Below, in pieces: positions 16,546 to 24,940 of a DNA stretch of 64,000 bases. The translations under genes and the position numbers were made by a program. Positions within the stretch are counted from its first letter, which is position 1, and each line of letters begins with the position of its first letter. The notes beneath the pieces are model-generated. The model saw only the letters and a program-made list of their open reading frames with translations, was not told the origin of the DNA and did not search any database. The stretch spans positions 496,001 through 560,000 of the forward strand of contig FOCD01000002.1 of NCBI GenBank assembly GCA_900110015.1, read 5' to 3'. The stretch comes from Terribacillus saccharophilus. Its GTDB lineage: Bacteria; Bacillota; Bacilli; Bacillales; Amphibacillaceae.

Positions 16546-16599
16546 TCTAGTTTGTACGTCTGTTCCATGTTTAATTCCGGGGCAATGCTTCAAACTAGA
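16546..16599. promoter_or_regulatory. Divergent SigG-like promoters of ku and ligD, dyad-symmetric
   Basis: CAAACTAGA occurs at 16591-16599 on the plus strand and, perfectly inverted, at 16554-16546 on the minus strand, about 20 bases before each start codon. CAAACTA is one mismatch from the SigG -10 CATACTA. For ligD, TGTTTA (16568-16573) lies 17 bases upstream; for ku, GGAATT lies 18 bases upstream, as weak -35 boxes. B. subtilis ykoU/ykoV are known to be forespore (SigG) genes. Confidence 0.55.
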
Positions 16600-16618
16600 A
16601 AGAAAGGAGAGCGATACA

Positions 16619-18403
16619 ATGCAGGTAATGAAGCCGATCTATCGGGATGTCTGTCCTGTCGGGGATGGATGGATATACGAAGTGAAGTATGATGGGTTTA
16701 GAGCTGTTTTAACGGTTACAAATGACAGTGTGACGCTGACAAGCAAGAATGGAGTTGATTTATCAGCCCAATTTCCGGAAATCATCACGTATGCTGAACA
16801 GCAGAAGCAATTAGCGCATAAGCACATTCCTTTCTCGATTGATGGTGAACTGATTGTGCCGAAGAATGCAAAAAGCGGAGATTTCGGCTTGCTCCAATCA
16901 CGCGGCAGATTGAAAGCAGCTGATCGAATCAAGCAAATTGCTTCTAAACGTCCTGCTGTGCTGATGGCTTTTGATCTTCTGGTTGACGGTGGGAAAAGTC
17001 AGGAAAAGCGACGGTTATCCTCCCGTAAACAAGCATTGCAGGAGCTAGTCAACCTATTTGTTGATCAAGCAGGAGCTATACAATTCGTGGATTATTCCTT
17101 AGATCCAACAGCTCTGATGGATTCTGTCGTTTTACATCAAGGAGAAGGTATTATAGCCAAACGCTCAGCCAGTACATATAAGACCGGTAATCAGCACCAT
17201 GATTGGTACAAGATCAAAAATTGGCGTACAATCACCGCTGTCCTGACAGCTTATGATAAGGAAAATGATTATTTTCATGCAGAGATGGCAGATAGTACAG
17301 GTCATTTCGTGCCGATAGGTAAATGCAAGCATGGGATGGAAGAAACAGAACGAAGCACTCTTACTGATTTCTTTAAAGAAAATGGAAAGGTAGAAAATAA
17401 CCTTCTTCTTCTCCCTCCAGCAGTTTGTGCCAAAATAAATTGTCTTGGGCAGGGGGACGATGAATTACGGGAACCAAGATTCCATAGTTTAGCCCCATCA
17501 GTAATAGCAGCAGATTGTACAGAACAACAAGCAGTCATAGATCTTGCTCAATTTCCGCAAACAGTCGAACTGAGCAAACTGGACAAGTTTTATTGGGAGG
17601 AAGCACATATTGATAAGCTGCGTTATCTGCTTTATATTCGGACGGTTGCGCCATTCATGCTGCCTTATATGGAAAATCGGGAGATGACAATTATCCGCTG
17701 TCCGGATGGAATTGAAGCAGACTTTTTCTATCAAAAGCACAGACCCGATTATGCACCAGATTTTATACCTGATACGAAATCATTGCAGTGTTCAGATTTG
17801 CAGACTTTGATTTGGTTTGCAAACCATGGAAGTATCGAATTTCATGCACCTTTTCACCATATCGGAAATGATTTTCCGCGGGAAATCGCGATTGATCTTG
17901 ATCCGCCAACAGATGATGCACTTCCACTGGCTATCAAGGCTGCCAATTTACTTAAAGACTGGCTGGATCAAATGCAGCTCTCTACGTTTATTAAGACTTC
18001 CGGCAGCAAAGGGTTGCAGCTGTACATCCCGTTACCGGACAACCAGCTATCCTACGAACAAGCAGGCACCTTCACGGAAGCATTGGCAAGATTACTCGTT
18101 CAGCAGCATCCAGATCTTTTTACAATCGAAAGAATGAAAAAGAATCGGCAAGAGCGTTTGTATATAGATTATGTCCAGTTCGGGATGGGAAAAACATTGC
18201 CAGTACCATACACGGCTCGAAAACGCAGCAGCGGTACCGTTAGTACTCCATTGTTTTGGGAAGAAGTGAGACAAGGCTTAACGCTTGAAGACTTCACCAT
18301 TTTCACTGTGCCGGAGCGTTTACGCCAAAAAGGCTGCCCCTTCGCTTCCTATGAGGAAGTCAGGAACAGCCAAAGGCTGGATTCTATTATCCAATTGGTA
18401 TGA
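16619..18403 (+). CDS. ligD: Multifunctional ATP-dependent DNA ligase LigD
   Basis: LigD (YkoU) seals and fills double-strand breaks held by Ku, chiefly in germinating spores. ATG 16619, eight bases after AAAGGAG, gives 594 residues. Residues ~1-290 are the ligase domain: the adenylated Lys is in YEVKYDGFRA (Lys23), with later motifs SIDGELIVP and EGIIAKR and WYKIKNW. Residues ~310-590 are the archaeo-eukaryotic-primase-type polymerase: REIAIDLDPPTDD supplies the metal ligands and KTSGSKGLQLYIPL the catalytic loop. There is no 3'-phosphoesterase domain, as in the Bacillus enzyme. The gene abuts ampS convergently with no intergenic base. Confidence 0.95.
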   Translation: MQVMKPIYRDVCPVGDGWIYEVKYDGFRAVLTVTNDSVTLTSKNGVDLSAQFPEIITYAEQQKQLAHKHIPFSIDGELIVPKNAKSGDFGLLQSRGRLKAADRIKQIASKRPAVLMAFDLLVDGGKSQEKRRLSSRKQALQELVNLFVDQAGAIQFVDYSLDPTALMDSVVLHQGEGIIAKRSASTYKTGNQHHDWYKIKNWRTITAVLTAYDKENDYFHAEMADSTGHFVPIGKCKHGMEETERSTLTDFFKENGKVENNLLLLPPAVCAKINCLGQGDDELREPRFHSLAPSVIAADCTEQQAVIDLAQFPQTVELSKLDKFYWEEAHIDKLRYLLYIRTVAPFMLPYMENREMTIIRCPDGIEADFFYQKHRPDYAPDFIPDTKSLQCSDLQTLIWFANHGSIEFHAPFHHIGNDFPREIAIDLDPPTDDALPLAIKAANLLKDWLDQMQLSTFIKTSGSKGLQLYIPLPDNQLSYEQAGTFTEALARLLVQQHPDLFTIERMKKNRQERLYIDYVQFGMGKTLPVPYTARKRSSGTVSTPLFWEEVRQGLTLEDFTIFTVPERLRQKGCPFASYEEVRNSQRLDSIIQLV

Positions 18404-19648
18404 TCACTTGAATTCGAACGCCCATGCTCCTTGGCGGAAGACTGCAACAGTAGTGCCGTCTTCTTTCACACCGTCGATATCAAGATCAGCAGATCCAATC
18501 ATGAAATCTTCATGCATGATACTATCATTCACGCCAGCTGCTTCAAGTTCTGCAGCGGTCATATCATTGCCGCCTGCAATACAAGTAGGATACGCTTTTC
18601 CTAATGCAAGGTGGCAAGAAGCATTTTCATCAAACAATGTATTATAGAAAATCAATCCGGATTGTGAAACTGGAGACTTATGCGGTACAAGTGCTACCTC
18701 GCCAAGTCGTTTAGCACCAGCATCTGCTTCCAGAAGGTTTTTCAACGCTTCCTGACCTTTTTCTGCTTTATAGTCCACCACTTCGCCATCCTTGAAAGTC
18801 AGCTGGAAATCCTCAATCAGCTGGCCATTGAAGTTGTATGGCAATGTACTGGATACAGTGCCGTTCACACCATTCTTGTGCGGCATTGTGAATACCTCTT
18901 CAGTAGGGATATTGGCGTTGAAATCGACCCCTGCTTCTGTCGGACCAGAACCACCGCTCCAAATATGTCCCTTCGGAAGCTCGATTGACAAATCCGTGCC
19001 TTTTGCTTTATAAATCAACTTAGTGAACTGCTGCTTATTCATATAATCGGCAGCTAGGTGCAGTTGTTTATTATGCGCCTTCCATGCAGCATTAGGATCC
19101 TCATTCCCAGTCACTCGACTGATGCGAAGGATTTCTTCCATCATTGCTTCCTGTGCTTCCTCAACCGATTTTTCTGGGAACACTTTCTTGGACCATGCTA
19201 CGGTCGGATAAGCAACAATCGACCATTGCATCTTATCTTTCATCATGTAATCACGATATGGAGTTAATCCTTTTCCGGCAGCTTTCATATAAGCCGCAAC
19301 TTTGGATCCATCTACTTTCTCCAAAAGATCCGGATTCTCGCCAAGGATATTTAGAACTGCGTAATTGTCCTTAACCATTTCATTACGAGCATGAAATTTC
19401 CATGCAGGTACATTCTCTAAAGCTTCGATTGGAGCATGTGTATAACGCTGTACAACCAGCTCATCATCTAACCATTCTGTATGTACATCTTTAGCACCTG
19501 CTTTATACGCCTCTTCCGCTACCATTCGAGTAAAACGTACAGATTCAATCGGAGCGACAAGCAGAAGTCCTTGTCCTTTTTGAAGATTAACACCGGTCTG
19601 GATAGCCAGTTTAGCAAATTGTCGCAGCTGTTCTTCGAATTTTTTCAT
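18404..19648 (-). CDS. ampS: M29 family aminopeptidase AmpS (copy 1)
   Basis: A 414-residue M29 metallo-aminopeptidase that removes N-terminal residues from peptides in the cytoplasm. The metal-ligand segments are in place: IPTEEVFTMPH, then VALVPHKSP, the histidine of DENASCHLALG and the HEDFMIGSADLDIDG motif. A second, clearly related copy lies at 33.5 kb with nearly the same length. The start is ATG 19648 with GGAGGGG upstream. Its stop codon directly abuts the ligD stop codon on the opposite strand (TGATCA), leaving no room for a terminator. Confidence 0.93.
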   Translation of the reverse strand: MKKFEEQLRQFAKLAIQTGVNLQKGQGLLLVAPIESVRFTRMVAEEAYKAGAKDVHTEWLDDELVVQRYTHAPIEALENVPAWKFHARNEMVKDNYAVLNILGENPDLLEKVDGSKVAAYMKAAGKGLTPYRDYMMKDKMQWSIVAYPTVAWSKKVFPEKSVEEAQEAMMEEILRISRVTGNEDPNAAWKAHNKQLHLAADYMNKQQFTKLIYKAKGTDLSIELPKGHIWSGGSGPTEAGVDFNANIPTEEVFTMPHKNGVNGTVSSTLPYNFNGQLIEDFQLTFKDGEVVDYKAEKGQEALKNLLEADAGAKRLGEVALVPHKSPVSQSGLIFYNTLFDENASCHLALGKAYPTCIAGGNDMTAAELEAAGVNDSIMHEDFMIGSADLDIDGVKEDGTTVAVFRQGAWAFEFK

Positions 19649-19784
19649 TTGAATACCCCTCCATTAAAACAAATATACCCACCTATTATAACGTAAAATT
19701 AGAATATTCACGAAACATAAAGAGAAGCTGAGTTATAACTGAATGCGATTACAAATAACGAATTATATTTTGAGCATCAAACAA

Positions 19785-19825
19785 AAACCCGAACTTACGC
19801 AGAATTCACGTAAAAGTTCGGGTCT
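19785..19825 (-). terminator. Terminator of znuA
   Basis: ACCCGAACTT (19787-19796) pairs with AAGTTCGGGT (19814-19823), with TTACG/CGTAA pairing inside. On the minus strand a T-rich run follows. Confidence 0.88.
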
Positions 19826-19854
19826 TCGTTTAGCTGAATCTTTTATCCCAGCCT

Positions 19855-20871
19855 TTATTCGTTCGTCAAAGCTTGCTCCAACGTTTCAATATTTTTATCC
19901 ATCAGACTGAAGTAATCTTCGTCTGCCTCAATTTCATCCTCGGTGACTGTCTCTAAGTTATGAATTCTGAGTACGTCTGCTCCGATTTCATCTTGAACAA
20001 TAGTTGCAACCTTCGGCGAGATGTTTTGTTCGAACAACACATAGTTCAATTTATTATCTTCTGCAGTATGGATGATTTCCTCTAGTTCCTTCTGCGAAGG
20101 TTCATTTGTTGGTGATAGACCAGTTATAGCAATCTGTTCAATACCATAACGGTCCTCCCAGTATCCATATGCTGCATGAGAAACAATGATTTTCTTGTTA
20201 TCTTTGTCTTCTACAGCCTGCTGGAATTTCTGATCAAGCTCGTCCAATTCTTTTGCTACAGCTGTATAGTTGTCTTCATATGTTGCCTTATTATCTGGAT
20301 CAAGATCAACAAGTGTATTTTTCATATTCTCAGCCATCTGCTTTGCACGCTCTGGATCAAGCCAGTAATGTGGATCGATGCTACCATGGTCGTGCTCTTC
20401 TTCTGTTTCTGCAGCCTCTTCTTCATGTTCTTCTTCTGCAGCCTCATGACTGTGATCATGCTCTTCTTCCGTAGCTTCATGACTATGATCATGCTCTTCG
20501 TCAAAAGGAAGTAAGTTGATACCATCTGCTAATTGCGCTATCTTAACATCTTCGTCTCCAACAGCATCCGCAATTGTTTTAGCATATGTTTCTAATTCAT
20601 CACTGGAATACAGGAACGCATCCGATTTAGCAATGTCCACCATCTGATTCGATGTTGGTTCGAAGTTATGTGCGTCACTTCCTGGCGGCAGCACGGACTC
20701 TACTTCTACTTGGTCCCCACCAATTCGTTCAGCAAAATACTGAATCGGATAAATCGTTGTATATACTTTCATTTTCCCGTCTTCACTACTATCCTGACTG
20801 CCACCATCAGAACAAGCTGCAAGCAGAACTAAAATTAAGGCTGTACTGATTAAAAGTAATGATTTCTTCAA
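19855..20871 (-). CDS. znuA: Zinc ABC transporter substrate-binding lipoprotein
   Basis: A 338-residue cluster A-I binding protein. The N terminus is a lipoprotein signal with lipobox LLAACS (Cys20). Zinc ligands are expected at the histidines in GSDAHNFEPT, SIDPHYWLDPE and SHAAYGYWEDR and at a late acidic residue. Between them (about residues 125-165) is an acidic His-rich loop built of repeated HDHSHEA units, a zinc-scavenging feature of ZnuA/AdcA proteins. The start is TTG (20869-20871), set by GGGAGGAAATT. No ATPase or permease gene adjoins it, but zur follows upstream on the same strand. Regulation by Zur is supported by the promoter. Confidence 0.93.
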   Translation of the reverse strand: MKKSLLLISTALILVLLAACSDGGSQDSSEDGKMKVYTTIYPIQYFAERIGGDQVEVESVLPPGSDAHNFEPTSNQMVDIAKSDAFLYSSDELETYAKTIADAVGDEDVKIAQLADGINLLPFDEEHDHSHEATEEEHDHSHEAAEEEHEEEAAETEEEHDHGSIDPHYWLDPERAKQMAENMKNTLVDLDPDNKATYEDNYTAVAKELDELDQKFQQAVEDKDNKKIIVSHAAYGYWEDRYGIEQIAITGLSPTNEPSQKELEEIIHTAEDNKLNYVLFEQNISPKVATIVQDEIGADVLRIHNLETVTEDEIEADEDYFSLMDKNIETLEQALTNE

Positions 20872-20908
20872 AATAATTTCCTCCCGTTACATATAAGCTC
20901 TAATCGAG

Positions 20909-20937
20909 ATTATATCGTAACCATTACTATTTGTAAA
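20909..20937 (-). promoter_or_regulatory. znuA promoter with a Zur box filling the spacer
   Basis: On the minus strand TTTACA (20937-20932), a 17-base spacer and TATAAT (20914-20909) form a strong SigA promoter. The spacer contains TCGTAACCATTACTA (20915-20929, plus-strand reading), which fits the Zur operator TCGTAATnATTACGA with two mismatches. Zinc-loaded Zur there would exclude RNA polymerase. A second palindrome, GTAATTAC (20943-20950), lies just upstream. Confidence 0.75.
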
Positions 20938-20965
20938 CAGTAGTAATTACGTTTCTTTCATCCAC

Positions 20966-20999
20966 AAAAAAATACTGCCTATCAATTATTGACAGGCAG
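20966..20999 (-). terminator. Terminator overlapping the zur stop codon
   Basis: CTGCCTGTCAA pairs with TTGATAGGCAG on the minus strand and a T7 run follows. The loop contains the zur stop codon. Confidence 0.88.
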
Positions 21000-21399
21000 G
21001 GCAAATACCATACACTTCGAAATTATGATTTTCTATTGTATAGCCACCCGGCAGCACTGTTTTCACATCTGCTATCGGACATACATCAATTGCTTTCGTA
21101 ATGCCACATTGTTTGCAGATAAAATGATGATGATGGCCTTCTATATTGCAGTGGAAACGAAAATGTTTATCTCCGTCAATTGCCGTCATCTCCAAGATAC
21201 CAAGTTCGGCCATTGTATAAAGATTACGATACACGGTATCATAGCTGGCACTCGGAAAATCCTCACGAAATTCTTTCCAAAGATCGGTCACCGCGGAATA
21301 CTGGGATCGTTTCTGAAAAATATCCAGCAGTTTTTCGCGCTGCTTTGTCTGTTTAAAGCCATTTTCTTTCAGAATATGCATCGCACGTTCACTATTCAT
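20986..21399 (-). CDS. zur: Fur-family zinc uptake regulator Zur
   Basis: A 137-residue Fur-family repressor. Winged helix in residues 1-80 (KQTKQREKLLDIF ... SYDTVYRNLYTMAELGI), then the metal-binding dimerisation domain with GHHHHFICKQCGITKAIDVC and the C-terminal YGICPACQ, giving two CxxC structural zinc pairs. The position next to znuA, whose promoter carries a Zur box, and the resemblance to YqfV of B. subtilis argue for Zur rather than Fur or PerR. AAGGACGG precedes ATG 21399. A role as sensor of cytoplasmic zinc is established for the family. Confidence 0.88.
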   Translation of the reverse strand: MNSERAMHILKENGFKQTKQREKLLDIFQKRSQYSAVTDLWKEFREDFPSASYDTVYRNLYTMAELGILEMTAIDGDKHFRFHCNIEGHHHHFICKQCGITKAIDVCPIADVKTVLPGGYTIENHNFEVYGICPACQ

Positions 21400-21429
21400 A
21401 CGCTTTCCGTCCTTTATCTTACAAGATTA

Positions 21430-21885
21430 TTAAGAGTTTTTCTCGATATTCAAGTCTGCCTCTAAGCTGACTTCTACATTCCCTTTGATCGCTCTTGTGA
21501 TCATACAGCTTTCTTCTGCCTTAACAGCAAGCTTCTCCAGCATCTGGAATTGCTTCTCTGTCGCTTCTTCTTTCAAAAATACTGTTGGCCGATGGATAAT
21601 TTGCTTGTAGGTAATCACACCATTTGTTTCGTCAACAATACCTTCAGATTCCAATTTCATGGATGATAGCGGCAAATGAGCGCGTTCAATCATTGCTGCT
21701 AACGTGATGATGTAGCAAGTAGCTGCTGCACCGAGCAGCATCTCATCCGGATTCGTACCAATACCAGGACCACCCATTTCTGGCGGAATGCTGATTTCCG
21801 TCTTCAGGTTACCTGCTTCAATTGAACCAGAGCTGTTTCTTCCTCCCGGCCAGTCTGCTGCTAAATGAAAGTGATGTTCTGACAT
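21430..21885 (-). CDS. OsmC/SACOL1771-type peroxiredoxin family protein
   Basis: A 151-residue OsmC-like protein. It shows the first catalytic-cysteine region LLGAAATCYIITLAAMIE and the second cysteine in VKAEESCMITRAI, the pair that reduces organic hydroperoxides in OsmC/Ohr enzymes. The extended N terminus with SGSIEAGNLKTEISIPPEMG is typical of the SACOL1771 subfamily of Gram-positives. Soluble, full length. AAGGAG precedes ATG 21885. It lies between zur and the TerC-family gene but has its own terminator, so shared regulation is not implied. Confidence 0.85.
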   Translation of the reverse strand: MSEHHFHLAADWPGGRNSSGSIEAGNLKTEISIPPEMGGPGIGTNPDEMLLGAAATCYIITLAAMIERAHLPLSSMKLESEGIVDETNGVITYKQIIHRPTVFLKEEATEKQFQMLEKLAVKAEESCMITRAIKGNVEVSLEADLNIEKNS

Positions 21886-21962
21886 GGTACTCGTCTCCTT
21901 CTACTATCTGTATACTACCTCTATTTTAACGCTTATGAGCAAGAAAAACAAAATGTCTGTTC

Positions 21963-21999
21963 AAAAAAACCTTCTACCAAAAGGTAGAAGGTTTTTTAA
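21963..21999. terminator. Bidirectional terminator osmC-like / terC-like
   Basis: AACCTTCTACC pairs with GGTAGAAGGTT around AAAA, flanked by A-run and T6. Confidence 0.9.
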
Positions 22000-22001
22000 A
22001 A

Positions 22002-22790
22002 TTATTCAGTTCCGCCAGCGGAATCCTCTTTTTTATGATCTACTTTGTTTTTACCGGACACAATCCAGCCGACTACTGCAATTCCAACCAATACACCATA
22101 GAAGATTAGTTTCCAAGTAGTGGAATGAGCAAAGTCATGTGGCAACACACCCACCGCATCATGAGCAAGTGTACTAACTGTAAGCTTAACCCCTACCCAA
22201 CCTACGATAATAAAGGCTGCAATCTCCAATGCTGGTCTAGAGTGGAGAAGATCCACGAAAATGTTAGCTGCAAAACGCATAATAATCAGACCAATGATAC
22301 CGCCTGCAAAGACTACATAAAACTGTCCGCTATCCATGCTTCCTACTTGGCCCCAGCCAGTGGGAGGAAGTGCAACAGCGAGTGCTACTGCAGCAAGAAT
22401 GGAATCAACTGCAAAAGCAATGTCAGCAAGCTCGACTTTCAAAACAGTCATCCAGAAGCCACTCTCTTTTTTCGGCTTCTTGTTAGCAACATCATTGTTC
22501 TTGGCACTGAATTTGTCGTACAGGTTTTTTATGGATATGAACAATAGATACGCAGCACCAATCGCCTGTACTTGCCATACATCGACAAGGAAAGAAATGA
22601 CGAATAGGGATAAGAATCTAAATACAAATGCTCCCATTAATCCATAGAAAAGTGCTTTTTTACGTTGTTCTTCAGGCAAATGCCTTACCATGATTGCGAG
22701 TACTAATGCGTTATCCGCTGCAAGTAGTCCTTCAAGTCCGACAAGGACAATCAGAACCCAGCCATACTCGAGAAGTAATTGTGCATCCAT
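22002..22790 (-). CDS. TerC family membrane protein, manganese exporter type
   Basis: A 262-residue TerC-family protein with seven or eight membrane helices. The acidic, metal-binding helices read GLEGLLAADNALVLAIMV and VELADIAFAVDSILAAVALA, the paired DN/D motifs of the family. B. subtilis homologues YceF and YkoY export manganese to secreted enzymes. ATG 22790, eleven bases after AAAGGAG, is the start; the longer open frame would extend into the riboswitch. The manganese riboswitch upstream makes Mn2+ the likely substrate. Confidence 0.9.
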   Translation of the reverse strand: MDAQLLLEYGWVLIVLVGLEGLLAADNALVLAIMVRHLPEEQRKKALFYGLMGAFVFRFLSLFVISFLVDVWQVQAIGAAYLLFISIKNLYDKFSAKNNDVANKKPKKESGFWMTVLKVELADIAFAVDSILAAVALAVALPPTGWGQVGSMDSGQFYVVFAGGIIGLIIMRFAANIFVDLLHSRPALEIAAFIIVGWVGVKLTVSTLAHDAVGVLPHDFAHSTTWKLIFYGVLVGIAVVGWIVSGKNKVDHKKEDSAGGTE

Positions 22791-22871
22791 GTAGTTACGC
22801 TCCTTTAAGTGTAGTATGCGATTTTCTTTGCAATCATACCCCACCTTTGTAAAGGCGTAACACTTTTTACT

Positions 22872-22990
22872 AAAAAAAAGCGAGACCTTTACCAAGATGG
22901 TAAAGGTCTCGCTAACAACGTCTGAGTTGCCAATAAAGCCGGAGATTTCTCTCGGAATGACGACTTTACTGTACAGCTACTCCCCTTTAA
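22872..22990 (-). ncRNA. yybP-ykoY manganese riboswitch
   Basis: Read on the minus strand, the leader starts with AAAGGGGAGTAGC (near 22990), continues with GTCATTCC, a small hairpin (CGAGAGAAATCTCCGG) and TTGGCAAC, and ends with CGAGACC, the conserved blocks of the yybP-ykoY motif that binds Mn2+ between two internal loops. The 3' part is an exceptionally strong hairpin: 15 perfect pairs (22880-22894 with 22898-22912) and eight Ts. Binding would favour read-through into the TerC-family gene by sequestering the ascending arm (GAGACCTTTACC) region, as known for the class. Confidence 0.92.
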
Positions 22991-23049
22991 AAGCATATTG
23001 CGCTTATCACACATTCAGTCTATTTGAATATCAGAAGAATGTCAACATT

Positions 23050-24768
23050 TTATTGCAAGTAATTGGCAAGATCTGCTTTCAATTTCTCTAACAGCTCTAG
23101 ACTGCTTTCGCGGCTTGCACTGTTAACGCCATAATAGCTCTTAATTTTCGGTTCTGTTCCAGATGGACGAAGACATACCCAGCTATCCTTCTCGAGGAAG
23201 AGCTTGATTACATTTTCCTTCGGAAGTGTCATTTTCTCTTCTGTGTCAGAATCTAGATTGCGGCGTGTTTGTGTAGAATAATCCTCCACTGCAAGTACAT
23301 TCAGGCCACCAAGATTTTGCGGTGTGTCTGCACGGACAGCGTCCATCATAGCGGCAATCTTCTCAGCGCCATCTTTACCTTTTAGCGTAATGGAATGAAG
23401 ATCTTCCAGGAAGAAGCCATGCTTCTCATACAATACATGCAATGCTTCAAGCAACGTCTTGCCTTGAGCGCGCCAATGAGCAGCCATTTCACAAGCAATC
23501 ATAGCAGCCTGAACTGCATCTTTATCGCGGACAAAGTCACCAATTAAATAGCCATAGCTCTCTTCGTAACCAAACAAGAATTTCTCGTCTGTTGTTTCAA
23601 ATTGCTTGATCTTCTCTCCGATATACTTGAAACCAGTAAGTGTATCAATTGTATCGACGCCATAAGAAGCTGCTACCGCACGCCCCATTTCAGTCGTTAC
23701 GATTGTTTTGACAAGTTTCCCATTGCGCAAATCCTCTTCTGAAGCATTCGCCAGCACGTAATCAAGCATCAAAGTACCAAGCTGGTTCCCAGTAAGCACT
23801 TGATATGCACCTTTTCCATCCTGTACTGCAACTCCTAGGCGGTCTGCATCAGGATCTGTTCCAATTAGTACGTCCGCTCCAACTTCCTGTCCTTGCTCCA
23901 TTGCAAGCGTGAATGCTTGATGCTCTTCAGGGTTCGGAGATTCAACTGTAGAGAATTCCGGATCCGGCTGAGCCTGTTCTTTAACCACATGTACATTTTG
24001 GAAGCCAAGCTGATCCAATCCGCGCAGAACAAGATCATGAGATGTACCGTGCAGCGGAGTGAACACGATTTGAAGCTTGTCCAATTGCTCTTTCGCAGAA
24101 TCAGACATATTCGAGATCGTTTTCAGTTCTTTCAGGTAAGCACTGTCCACATCTTCTCCTATAGAATGCAGCAATCCGTTTGTACGGATAGTTTCCATTT
24201 CTTCCACTTCTACAGCCAGTTCGTTTTCGACTTTCGCAATTTCAGCGATGATAGCTTCTGCCTGCTCCGGAGGAATTTGGCCGCCGTCTTCGTTATAGAC
24301 TTTGAAGCCATTATATTCAGGTGGATTGTGGCTTGCTGTAATCATAATACCAGCAGCAGCATTCAGATGCCGTACGGCAAATGAAAGTAACGGAGTCGGT
24401 CGCAGGGACTCGAATACATGCGCACGAATACCATGCGCTCCAAGAACGCGTGCTGTTTCATCCGCAAATTCCGGTGACATATAGCGGGAATCATAAGCAA
24501 CCGCCACGCCGCGATCCTTATAATCAGAAATGTTCTTTTCCATATATACTGCTAAACCTTCTACAGCTTTACGGACAGTATAGATGTTCATACGGTTCGT
24601 TCCCGCACCAAGCACACCGCGCATACCGCCTGTACCAAATGTTAATTCTTTATAGAAAGCATCTTCCAAAGCTGCTTCATCATTAGCGAGCTTTGTTAGT
24701 TCCTCTTTATATTTCGGATCAAGTGCTTTAAAAGTACTCCATTTTTTATATGTATCTTGCCATACCAT
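23050..24768 (-). CDS. pgcA: Alpha-phosphoglucomutase / phosphomannomutase family
   Basis: A 572-residue alpha-D-phosphohexomutase, interconverting glucose 1-phosphate and 6-phosphate for UDP-glucose, teichoic acid and glycolipid synthesis. Phosphoserine loop MITASHNPPEYNG (Ser146), metal loop GTDPDADRLG, sugar loop FGYEESYGY and phosphate-binding RPSGTEPKIK are all present. ATG 24768 with AGGAGG upstream is the start; the frame extends 24 codons further without ribosome site. No terminator is visible behind it, so transcripts may run into the downstream riboswitch leader. Confidence 0.95.
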   Translation of the reverse strand: MVWQDTYKKWSTFKALDPKYKEELTKLANDEAALEDAFYKELTFGTGGMRGVLGAGTNRMNIYTVRKAVEGLAVYMEKNISDYKDRGVAVAYDSRYMSPEFADETARVLGAHGIRAHVFESLRPTPLLSFAVRHLNAAAGIMITASHNPPEYNGFKVYNEDGGQIPPEQAEAIIAEIAKVENELAVEVEEMETIRTNGLLHSIGEDVDSAYLKELKTISNMSDSAKEQLDKLQIVFTPLHGTSHDLVLRGLDQLGFQNVHVVKEQAQPDPEFSTVESPNPEEHQAFTLAMEQGQEVGADVLIGTDPDADRLGVAVQDGKGAYQVLTGNQLGTLMLDYVLANASEEDLRNGKLVKTIVTTEMGRAVAASYGVDTIDTLTGFKYIGEKIKQFETTDEKFLFGYEESYGYLIGDFVRDKDAVQAAMIACEMAAHWRAQGKTLLEALHVLYEKHGFFLEDLHSITLKGKDGAEKIAAMMDAVRADTPQNLGGLNVLAVEDYSTQTRRNLDSDTEEKMTLPKENVIKLFLEKDSWVCLRPSGTEPKIKSYYGVNSASRESSLELLEKLKADLANYLQ

Positions 24769-24940
24769 GTGCTTTCCTCCTGAAAAATAAGTATAGTGAT
24801 ATCCTACCACATTATAGGTGGAAATGGCGCAGAATCCCATCCTGCTGGAAATTTAATAAATACTTGTGGAAAGGGTTACGCCATAGCCCGGCTATGCTAT
24901 GCTTAGCTATATCAATAACTGGAAAGGATACTGATCTAAG

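Noticed and set aside
16397-16618. Extension of ligD by 74 codons upstream
   Set aside because: It runs antisense through ku and its promoter; AAAGGAG and ATG at 16619 fit the known LigD start.
20176-20525. Antisense ORFs opposite znuA with runs of F, H, L, M
   Set aside because: They are the reverse reading of the acidic His-rich repeat; no start signals.
22791-22895. N-terminal extension of the TerC-family protein into the upstream leader
   Set aside because: It translates the terminator and riboswitch region; a good ribosome site with ATG lies at 22790.
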